A stretch of 64,000 nt of DNA, taken from Pempheris klunzingeri (taxonomy: Eukaryota; Chordata; Actinopteri; Acropomatiformes; Pempheridae). The stretch covers positions 6,635,885-6,699,884 of the forward strand of contig NC_092029.1 of NCBI RefSeq assembly GCF_042242105.1. Direction: 5' to 3'. A program made the position numbers and the translations under genes. The notes beneath the pieces are model-generated. The model had not been told where the DNA came from and searched no databases. It saw nothing but the letters and a program-made list of their open reading frames with translations. Positions 1 through 10,300 of the stretch are shown here, one piece after another; position 1 is the first letter of the stretch; every line of letters starts with the position of its first letter.

Positions 1-2540
1 TATTTCAGCAATTATTATAATATATATTATAACTATAAAACCACATTTAATGTTAGGGATGGATGGATGTCTGTTAATTAGTGAGAACTTTGCTTTACAT
101 CTGAGTGAGCAAACATTGTGATGATAAGTGGCTCCTCAAAAGAAAATTATAACTTCCTTGTTCTCAACAAAATGTCAGACAATAATGATGCATTTTCCAG
201 ACAGATTTTAGCCTAAATGTGTGCATTTGACCACAGATGACCACACAGACTCCCCTATTGTTCTTGGAATATCATCAAAGTCTCTGAGTAGTGCTGAGCC
301 AACCATAAAGCTTGTCCCCACCGAAGATCAAAGCCCAGCCGAGGCTTTCATGCGGTGCATTGTGCTCATCGTGAGCCACTCATCTTTTGTTCATACATGT
401 AAATGGTTGCGATGAAAAGGCCGATGTTGTTCCACACAGGGACCGATCTGAATTGTGCTCTCATAGCCTGTCCGAACGCATCGAGCCTTCCCTCTCAAAT
501 CCTCCCCTTCGCCGCCTGTAAGCTCCTATATCTTCATGGCTCACTAAAATATTAATCAGGCCTGGGGCAATGGCAGTAAGGCCACAAAAACACATACACA
601 GCGTCACATGTGAGTGCACACACATTCACACACACACATTGTTCTGCATGGGACTTGTATAATGTAGTGCTTCAGTGCTTTTGATATCCAGTGGCTGGAT
701 GGTTCAGTGTGGAGTGCTGAGCTTCACTCACAGACATGACTTCCTCTCTGGGGACGGCAGAGGAAGCTGCAAAAAAAAAAAACTGTTACTCTGCTTCTGC
801 TCACTGTCCACAAAACATGTGAAACTCAAAACCTACCACTCACATAAAAGACTGGGTTCACTGGCTATTGAACCCATATTGTGTATTGCTTGGATATATA
901 TAATATACCATCTGATGCTCCAGTTTTATGCTCTGACCAGTAATTATTTCAGATGGATGTCAGTAACCAGCAGTGTAGGCACGAGAAGCACAAGCCTGAG
1001 AGCAGATTTATGAAGCACGAGATTCTCATTTTGCTTGCAGCTGTTACACTCTCTGGGCAAATGTTTTCCAAGACATGATTGAATTTGAATGTACTTTGCC
1101 ATATATAAAGGTCAGTGCTTGTTGTGTAAACATTTTTATCATCCTGCATTTTTAAGCATCTACAGATCCACATATGAGATAATGTCATCTTAAATGTATA
1201 GTAGCCGATTCCCCGAAGTCCCAAATGCATCAGTGTTTGACTGGCTTGTCTCTTGTGTCAGACTGAAAGAATATATGAACTGAGGAAGAACAAATTGCCG
1301 TAAAAGGAAACAAGAAAAAAAAAATCATGCAAAGTGCCAAAAAGAAGATGCCGGCCCAGCGGTTGTCAGTTTGAATGTTCTGAGCCGTGTTGAGCTGAGC
1401 CCACTAACTTTGAGCTCTGTCGCTGCACATGTCAGCTCATCCCAATCCAGAGTTGGTTATGAAGACAGCGGCAGTCACAGATTAAGATATCGCTGGAGCA
1501 TAGTTTCATTGGAAGTTGGGAAATAAAAGAAGTTTGAAAGCAAGATCTGATCAGCGTCCTTACACATATGCACACAGAGATCCTTGCACTTGTCAAAGCA
1601 ATAAGTAAATTTTTTATGTTTGTCTTTTTAGCATATTGCCACTATTGATCAGAGCAGCACTGTATACCTGCAGCTTGATCACTGGAATGACGGATGACTC
1701 TGGAGAAGATGTACATCCTCTCCTAATACATCACTGTCACTTGAGTGTGAACTGTTGAACCACAACAACTATTGATCCAGGTCTCCATTAACTAGTTTTC
1801 CACTAGTGGCGCTGAAGCTTCCAAGTTCCCATGAGAAGCTGGACGGGATGTGCTGAAGGCAGAATTAATTATTGAGGAGTCAGTAGGGCTGAATTATGAC
1901 TCTGGGTTGATCAGACTCCACGGCTGTACATGAGTCTGCCTTAACTTCTTTAAATATATAGAACATTAGTCCACATTAATGAAATGTAGGGCAGCACTGC
2001 AGTTGAGAATAAGGAGGTGTTACATAACTTCAGCCAGAGAATGAGGTGAGCCTCTTCTAAAACACAAAGCAACAATAGGCTGCATGTTATTTTGGGTGAG
2101 TTAACAAAAGGGTGCAAAATCATGAACATGTCTGCAGTCTAATGCAGACCTGGACACAAGTTGATTCAACATGAACGCCTTCAAATATAATGCTTTTCAG
2201 CAGTAGAATAACAGCATGAGTATAGGCTGAGCTGATTCAACTCCTCTCTGACATCAACATTTTTTTCTACAAATCTTCACAAAGTAGCGTTGCGCAGCCA
2301 CAGTGTCAAATTGCATGAGAGCGCACGAATCGTCGTGATGTTGTGTCCACCCCCCCACCACCACCACCCCCTGCACCTGCCTGTCCTCAGGCATCTCGTG
2401 GCATTAAACAACAAACGCGCTTAAACCTGTTTAAATGACCACCTGACCGAACTGTGACACTAACGAGGATCCTAATTCACTTTGCGCAAAATGTCGACAT
2501 TGTGCACGCATCACATCTCCCTCAGATCACTCTCTTTGCA
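1..2540. other. Upstream flank of chgb, no gene seen
   Basis: No exon-like open frame with convincing splice sites or recognisable protein similarity is visible on either strand. The stretch holds short A-runs (near 770 and 1315), a small CA-rich patch near 610-640 and a C-rich patch near 2350-2370. It probably includes distal chgb upstream sequence, but that is only inferred from position. Confidence 0.6.
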
Positions 2541-2660
2541 GGACTAATGAGTCATGACATTAACAGAGCCCAGAGCCCCCACCCACCCCCACACCCCCTC
2601 CCGCATCCAGCCCACTCCTCCCTTTATCTGAGGGGCTCCTCGGCAGCATCCTCCAGAGCA
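2541..2660 (+). promoter_or_regulatory. chgb: Probable chgb core promoter
   Basis: A consensus AP-1/CRE-related site TGAGTCA lies at 2548-2554. A C-rich stretch follows at 2575-2620, then a weak TATA-like element (CTTTATCT) at 2622-2629. This lies about 130 bases upstream of the start codon at 2760, leaving room for a short 5' UTR. Chromogranin promoters in mammals depend on a CRE near the TATA box, and the TGAGTCA site could play that part here. The transcription start is inferred, not seen. Confidence 0.45.
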
Positions 2661-2759
2661 GCAGGCGCCCAGTCAGCGCAGCTCTCTCCAGCCACCACGG
2701 GGAGGACGAGAGTTGGTGCCTTCTCCACATTTCCTTGGATTTACCTGCATCCAGCCAAG

Positions 2760-5700
2760 ATGAGACTTATTTTGGTCGTTGTTGCGGTCGCGGGCTTGCT
2801 GACAGGTAGGTGAAAGAGCGACGGGTCTTGCAGAGTGCTTGCGAGTTAGTGAGCGCGGTCCAGCACCATGGACAGAGACACGCTGCCACTACGCATGAGA
2901 CCCGTTTCTGGGTGCGTTTTCACATCTGACTCATTTCAACCTCAATACTTGTTTTCTAATGCAGAAAATCTCGGGCTGCCAGTAGGAAAAGAAGGGCAGA
3001 GAGAAGATGTGGTATGCTTTTCTACTGCACTTGACTGTTAAGTTTTAAAGGAATGCCAGAAACGCAGCGAAGAGCTACATGTTTAGTTTATTTGCTTGTC
3101 GCAGGTAACGCGCTGCCTGGTCGAGGTCCTCTCCAAAGCTCTCTCCAAGCCGGACTCCCAGCTGGATCAGGAATGCAAAGATATTCTCCAAGCAGGTTTG
3201 TAGCAGGAGCAGAATTTTCAGTGTGCATGGAGATAGCAAACAGGCATATTTAGGGCATTGAGGACATTGTTGATACAGCACTCTTAGACTCAAAAAAAAA
3301 AAACTACCAGTTGGTGTTATAAATATAGTTATGCCACTTCAGGAAGAGACATATATAGTTGCTTTTAATTTAATTTGACCAAAAGGCTGAAGTCCAGTGA
3401 TAAAGTAATCACAACTAGCTATAATAAGTGAATCGTTATTCCTCTTTTGGTCTTTTTATGTTGTTCTGCATTAGGGGTTAAACATGCTCCAGTGGACAAG
3501 AAGAGTGCCGAGGGAATGGTAACGGAGGTGGTCAAAGGTCACCCCGAGGAGCCTCCAAAGGGAGCGGACGTGAAAGACATCGAGGCTCTCCTGAAGTCCG
3601 TGGGGGAAAAAAGAGAGATCCCGGAGGACGAGCGCAGCCAAGAATCCTGGAGTCTGGGTGACGAGAAGGAGAAGAGACACGAGAACGCAGAGGAAGAGGA
3701 AGAGGAGCGTGAGAAGAGGAGCTGGAGGCCTGGAAGACACCACCAAAGAAAACATAAACGAGACGAGGAACCCTTCGGAGAGGAGAGGGATGAGCCAGAG
3801 GAAGAGCGTAGCCAGGAGTACTGGGATGTGGACAAAAGGCATGGGAACGAGGAAGAAGAGGAGAGATACAAGCGCGTATGGAAGCCCACACACCGCTACC
3901 ACCACAAGAAAAAGCTCCACAAACGTGGTGATGAAGAACAGGAGGATGGAGAGGATGACTATCGCAGCCAGGAATATTGGGGACCCGAGGAAGAGAGAGA
4001 GAAAAGAGAGTGGAGGGCCGGCAGGTACCACCAGAGGAGATCTAAACGTGATGAAGAGCTCTCAGAGGAAGCACGCGAAGAGCCCGATGAAGAGCGCAGC
4101 CAGGAATACTGGGACTTTGACATCGGAAGAGACAAGAGAGACTGGAGGGCGGGCAGGCACCACCAGAGGAAACACAAGCGGGATGAAGAGCTCTCCACAG
4201 AGGCACGAGAGGAGCCTGATGAAGAGCGCAGCCAGGAATCATGGGGTCTTGATGGTGAGAGAGACAAGAGAGACTGGAAGGCCGGCAGGTACCACCAGAG
4301 GAGACACAAGCGTGACGAGGAGCTCTCTGAGGAAGCAAGGGAAGAACCTGATGAAGAGCGCAGCCAGGAATACTGGGACTTTGATACCGGAAGAGACAAG
4401 AGAGACTGGAGGGCGGGCAGGTTCCACCAGAGGAAACACAAACGGGATGAGGAGCTCTCAACAGAGGCACGAGAGGAGCCTGATGAAGAGCGCAGCCAGG
4501 AATCATGGGGTCTTGATGGTGAGAGAGACAAGAGAGACTGGAGGGCCGGCAGGTACCACCAGAGGAAACACAAACGTGATGAGGAGCTCTCGAACGAAGC
4601 ACGAGAGGAGCCTGAGGAGGAACGCAGCCAGGAGTCCTGGGACTTCGACAAAAGAAACGGGAAAGAGGAGGGAGGAGTAGAAAAGCGCATTTGGAAACCA
4701 ACACATCGCTACCATCATAAAAAGAAACTCCACAAGCGTGGAGGAGGCTCATCAGAGGAAGAGGAGGAACAGAGGGGTGATTCAGAGGACTATGAGGCGG
4801 CGGCAAAGGACAAGGACGAAGCTCTGAGGTACTCATATCTTTCATCGCACCTAACGGCATCTGCTCTTTAATTCTGCAACAGTTCAACAGGGATCAAAAT
4901 AAAATTTGGCACAAAAAATTAACAAAGCCTTTAAGCAGTGTTTGTGTTTTTCAGATATCTGGCAGAGAAGCGCAATCCCTGGATTTTCAGAGGCTACTAC
5001 CATCCTGCATGGTATAAAAGGGATTCAGATGAGCATGCTGCTGCCTCAAACAAGGTAGGCATTGTGTGCAAACAGAAATAATACAGATGGAAATTGTTTG
5101 TATAGAGACTTTAAGACTACACCTAAGCATGCAGAAAATGTCTTTGGGTAATTTCATACATGTTCTTAGCTTTTTCAACCTTTTGGCATGTGATGTTAAA
5201 TAGTCTTGACCACTAAATAATGCTTCTTCATCCATTTTGGTTCATTATTCCAGCCTGTATGGTACAGTTTAGAAATAATCTACCTTTTAATGTGTTCAGA
5301 TGGATGAACTGACCAAGTTGCTGAGCTTTAAGATAAACCAGCTGGCCAATCACTCGAATCAGGAGGAAGCAAAGAGGAGCACACACCAGAGAGCACTTAC
5401 TGCGCAGGAGGTAAAAACTGCTTTACGACTGATGTGAGGATGCATTTGCTGTCACGTTCACTTTGTTGAACCTTTAACTAGACCACTGAAGTCTAGAAAA
5501 CAGGCTTCATGGTAATCTATGGTGCATGTTATGTACGGTACAGATAACAGGTAACATGCTGTGCAACACACGTATGTAGCAGCCACGAATTAGGAAAAGA
5601 AAATGTCAACTTAAAAGTTCATGCAAATGTTAAAAACTACAGTTTAAGTCCAGGAATCTACCCTGAAAGACCATTAAAGATAGATACATTTCTAACATGT

Positions 5701-6523
5701 TTTAAATCAGCTGTGATTCATAATGTGAAAACATTCCCCCCTCATATATTCAGCTGACCCAGTAAAACCATGGAGCACAACAAGCACCACTGTTGCACTG
5801 GGGGGAAAAGCAGCCATGCTCATTATGGAAATCTCTCGTCTACATGGAGATGTCAGGATTTAGCCCTCAGAACCACATAGCATCAGTGAATATGCATTTG
5901 TGCAAATGCACATCAAGAACTCTCCCTCGTGAGCATGTCCCAAACGCATGCAGGAAAAATAAAACCAGCATATTCATGGCCAGTGACTCGTTTCAAAACT
6001 CCGGCATACTTGTAACATCATTGTCATTAGCTTGATTCTTCTTTACAGCAATGTGTTTTCAGCACCCGCTCTCTGCCCCCCCTTTTTTTCTATTTGCACT
6101 TTCCACACCACATGTTTATGGCCGCTGCAGTAATCACATCAGGAACCTCATGATTATGGCCTCCCTGGGCAATCTAAGTCATAATAAGCAAGAGAGCCAG
6201 AGCCTGTAGAGACGTCCCTATCTTGTCATACTTTGAAGCAGAAAAACAAATCAGGGAGAGGGAGGTCCACTTATTTCTCAGCTCTAAGTCACCACAACTC
6301 AATGGACAGTGAGGGAAGATTTTACCGAGATTACTGGTTCAGAATATTTTGCACATTTTGGAGCAAACATGGGGGAAAAAAACTAATCTATGATAATTTA
6401 ACTAATTTAATTGCTGATGTACAAATGCTTCCTATTTTTCAGGAGAAAGAGCTGGAAAACCTAGCGGCGATGGACATGGAGCTTCAGAAAATTGCCGCCA
6501 AATTGCATGACAACAGTGCATAA
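2760..6523 (+). CDS. chgb: Chromogranin B (secretogranin-1) precursor
   Basis: Coding exons: 2760-2805, 2965-3011, 3105-3195, 3475-4828, 4955-5054, 5300-5410 and 6443-6523. All have GT/AG borders and consistent phases, giving 609 aa (human CHGB 677). Exon 1 encodes a signal peptide (MRLILVVVAVAGLLTG). Exon 3 carries the family's N-terminal disulfide loop, with Cys in VTRCLVEVL and in QECKDIL. Exon 4 is very acidic, full of KR dibasic sites and organised as a repeat array (separate entry). Exon 5 has the conserved block KRNPWIFRGYYHPAWYKR. Exon 7 encodes ELENLAAMDMELQKIA, nearly identical to the CHGB C terminus. The protein is a granin of neuroendocrine dense-core granules, which aggregates with Ca2+ at low pH and is cut by prohormone convertases into peptides. 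The start was chosen because it opens the signal peptide and has a usable splice donor behind it. Identity is firm; peptide products are inferred. Confidence 0.95.
3633..4740 (+). repeat. chgb: Eight-module peptide repeat array inside chgb exon 4
   Basis: Residues about 115-484 consist of eight modules. Each has an acidic segment containing RSQE(S/Y)W followed by a basic segment. Six basic segments read (S/E/D)W(R/K)(P/A)GR(H/Y/F)HQR(K/R)(H/S); two read WKPTHRYHHKKKLH. Segments are bounded by KR. The last full copies have an exact 44-residue (132-nt) period: 4044-4175, 4176-4307, 4308-4439 and 4440-4571 (residues 252-427), with a partial fifth from 4572. Each unit gives, between KR sites, an acidic 28-mer and a basic 12-mer. 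Earlier modules are more diverged. Confidence 0.9.
5411..6442 (+). other. chgb: chgb intron 6
   Basis: This is the longest chgb intron, with donor GTAAAAAC and acceptor TATTTTTCAG. It contains open stretches on the plus strand (5793-6035, 6233-6442) but no similarity to known proteins and no splice-bounded exon. Nothing else is recognised in it. Confidence 0.75.
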
Positions 6524-6860
6524 TCCAGGATGGAATGCATTTAATTTCACTATCAGTGGATAAAAGCTGCTGTCTGACTGTGTGTCTGCCAATTTAGTGT
6601 GCTTACAGTGTTGAAAAAGACAAAAAAAAAAAAGAAGAGAAACACCCTGGAGCCTTGCCAAGAACATTTTAACAACTTGTTTATCATTGTATTTGTGATA
6701 TTTTAACATTATCAAATTATTAGCATGGGAATGGTTTTGATGTTTATATATATATAGATATATATATAGTAAGAGAAACAACATATCAGACAAATTATTA
6801 AAATAATTGTGTTCTGAAGAGTTTGTTCAGTCTGCACTCAATAAAAGGAGTTATTCTGGG
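6524..6860 (+). terminator. chgb: chgb 3' UTR and poly(A) signal
   Basis: The sequence after the TAA at 6521-6523 runs about 320 bases to a canonical AATAAA at 6840-6845. Cleavage is expected near 6855-6870. A short TA-rich run sits at 6745-6768. Confidence 0.7.
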
Positions 6861-6937
6861 ACCAAACATCTCTCTCAAATTATTTCTCGATAAAATGAAA
6901 AAAGTGTGTTCACACACCAGGCTCTCTTATAGTGCTT

Positions 6938-6943
6938 TTTAAT
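6938..6943 (-). terminator. trmt6: Probable trmt6 poly(A) signal (ATTAAA)
   Basis: TTTAAT on the plus strand reads ATTAAA on the minus strand. It is the first acceptable signal seen downstream of the trmt6 stop codon at 7345, implying a 3' UTR of about 400 bases. Cleavage would fall near 6920, within about 60 bases of the chgb poly(A) site. Alternative unseen signals are possible. Confidence 0.45.
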
Positions 6944-7344
6944 TCTGTGCAGATACAGATCAAACCCACAGTGAAGCTGCATTAGCAACTGGATCATTTA
7001 ACAAATGGCACTTTCTGCAGGGCTAACAAAATAAAAAAAAGTTATAACCTAGAAGCTGGAGAGCGTTAAGTGGAACAAAAACCTGGTCTCGAGGCATAAG
7101 ACACACATACACTGAGCTCATACAGCCTAAACTGAGTTTACTCCTCGGCGTTACGCCTTCATTTGCACTGATCTGAATACACAAGACAGGAGGAAGTGTT
7201 CTGATGAATGCAAACCAGACACTCTGTCTCCCTGATTCCAGATGTGTCAAATCAGTTCAGCGGAAAGAGAAGTCACGGCTGTAGGAAAATCCCTGCGTGC
7301 CATTGGAAATGTGCCCTCAAAAGATCTGATGCTTCTGTATTTGC

Positions 7345-10300
7345 TTATCCTTCAGTGTCTGTGAGTTTCAGCCTCTTTGGAGCTGGTTCCTCAGCTCGCT
7401 GGGAGCCTGCAGGTTTGGAGCGGTCCATGGCAACCGTTGTTCCTGAGAGGAGGTAGCCCCCGCCCCCGCTCATCAGTAGCAAGGGATGTGTCCTGTTAGG
7501 CAACACCTAGTGACACGATGCAGAAATACAGTCAGGAGGCATTCATTCTATAGCAAGGGCTGCTGGAAATAACACTTTGGTCCTGAGGGGAGTATGCAAA
7601 CACATTTTCAGCCAGTTGCTGTATTATATACATATATACAGCTCTGAAGGAAGCACAAAATATGAAAACATAAATAAGAATTACTTAGGGCTATTAGGGG
7701 ATTGACAGAAAATTATTCTTGATAATTGATTTAATGGTTCAAGGCATGTAAAAATGACATTAAATTTGCTGGCTCCAGCTTCTCCACAAGTTATCACCTT
7801 ATAAAACTTACATGGCACACATATTGGCAAAAACTTGTCTTGTCACATTAGCATTACTACGGAACCATGTTTGTGCCAAACTTATATTCACCTCACTTTT
7901 AGCTCTGTTTTACTCTCCAACTCCTAAACAATATGCGGCTCTTCAGCTGCTAAATGCTTCACTTTTCACCAGCTAGTTGCTGCTGAATGGGTAGTGTACA
8001 GTGTGTTTTTTTGCTGAAAACAGCCCCCTGACACACCTGAACACCAACGCTCATGACAGATTGTAATTTCGATTGAAATTTTACCTGGTAATGTCTGAGC
8101 CAGGTGTCTGTGAGTCTGAGGTTGACCGTGCCGCCATGTTCCTTGAGTTTTGTGTAGCATTCGATAAGAGGCTGCAGAGATGAAAAGGTAGCATTAAGAG
8201 GAGGCCTGCAGAGTCAATGGGTTGAAACACACACACACACACACACTCACACACAGTGATCTTTTTAGCAGCATAAGCACAACAGAAGTAATGAGTGCTG
8301 GGACGTGATAGGCATTGTAACTCCTTGGCAGTGACATGGATGTCCGCTGCAGTAATGCAATAAGGACGTTTCCCCACTGGAACTCTAAGCAATAAAAACC
8401 TTTGTGCTGTGGCAGCTAATGAGCCAGCTTTCTCAGATAACTAATAATCCTTATTCAGTGGGAGACATCAACAGTGTTGTTGTGGTTCACGGAAACACCA
8501 CAAGACATCGTGATCTTACCTCTTTGTGTTGGGAGTAGACTACAAAAGGTCTGGAGGGGGAGAGGAATTTGATCAGGCCCATAAGGACTGGACACGGGTG
8601 AAAGCGACTGGCTATTACCAACCTGCACGTGGGAAACAAAGAGATGATCAAGCAAACCTGTCCAGTATGACGTATACTGTAAACCGCACACTTTGTTATT
8701 GGAAATGCGTAGGTAGGTAGGTAGCTTATCAGTGCTGCGTGTGAGTTACGACCGGAGGGCTTATGGATTTAGCGCCACTTGTAGACACGCATTTCACACT
8801 TTATGTAGCCGGATGAGAGTCAGTAAAAAAAGAGGTTGATTTAGGAGAGACTGGAAAATTGTGCTCTGAGGTGCTGTGTATGATCTAGCTGCTATGATGT
8901 GGAGAAGACTGAGAGGAAAGTCAATAGGTTAACCAGATCAATACTTATATTTCTCGCTCAGATGTCACCCTCACAGCACTTCATCCATCAATTACAAAAA
9001 AAAGCTATAAAGCAAGTTCTTCATTTCATATGACAGGAAACTGCAAAGCAATCACTTTGTTCACCTTGTAAGGGCACCCTGTGAGAACCATTGTGTGCGA
9101 GCTCAGAGGAAGGCAAAGGATTTATCGTGATTTTATGGACATACTTAACGATACTTAAATCATTCATCAGCTGTTCATCTCTGGGGATCCATTTTAACAA
9201 CTGTTGTTTACAACATGGTGCTATCCAGGACTGATCACGCAGAGGTGGAAGAGGAAGAGGGGGATGCTGAAAAGAGCACAGTTGTGCAAAGAAAGAGAAA
9301 TTAAATCTGGCACCAACCCGTCAGCATTCCTGCCTTCCAGCAGGGAAGCAGCAGCAGCCAGCTTCTTCCGTTTCTCCTCCTGCTTCACCTTTTTTTCCTG
9401 AGCCTAAAAAAAACAAAAAAAAAAACAACATGAAGTCAGGAAATTGATTTTCCATTTTCAATCAGATCCATTTTTGATGTCTTTTTTCAACATACAGGCT
9501 GGTTTCTGTTACTCAAAAACATAAAGGCGTGACAGCAACACAAAAATGAAGGATGTCCTAAGTGGGATTAGTGATCAGTGGGCATACTTTGGCTTCTTTG
9601 CGTTTCTCCTTCTCTTCTTTCTCCCGGTCATGGCTACCGTCAGCGCCACTGTTTGTCTCCATGCTCTGTTCCTGTGGATTGCCCTGCTGTTCAGCCTCAG
9701 GCTGCTTTTGCTCCTCCTCTGCAGCCACGCTGGCCTGCTTTGAAGCTGTAATGTTGGAGGAGATAATCTTTGTCAGAGAGATGTCACAGATTTTCATTTT
9801 TGTGTTTCTGAATAGATACATTGTTTTATTTTCTAGATTCTAAGTCTATTTGTAGTTTTCAAAAAAGGTATAAAACAATGATAAAGTGACCGTCATAGGA
9901 AACACATACAAACGTTTTCTTCGGCATTTCAGCACTAGCTTGTAGCTTCTCTGTTTGATCTAAAAACAACAAGGCTATAAACATCTTGGGGAGATTTATT
10001 TATAAAAATGTAGGCTCTACCAGCACTGGGATCTTTGGCAGTGGTGTCCAGAGTGCCTGCCAGCAGAGCATTGACATGGCAGATGGGAAAGTCATGCAGC
10101 ATATCGTGAAAATGTGCAGGGAAGCCAAAGCTCTCCACGCCCGCCCGAACGGGCTCACCTCCTGGGTACATTTGGATCACAGAGCCATAGCCTGGATGAG
10201 GGGAAAAAAAGAGAAGGTAATTATACAAAGGCCAGACAAAGTAAAGACAGAAAATACATTCTTTGTAGAGACAATAATTTGGTTAAACATAAAAACGCCA

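Noticed and set aside
3471..4887. Long antisense and alternate-frame open stretches across chgb exon 4 (up to 340 codons), including Ser-rich repeat proteins on the minus strand
   Set aside because: They are shadows of the GAG/GAA-rich repeat array, which lacks stops in several frames. They have no splice logic or known similarity, whereas the granin frame does.
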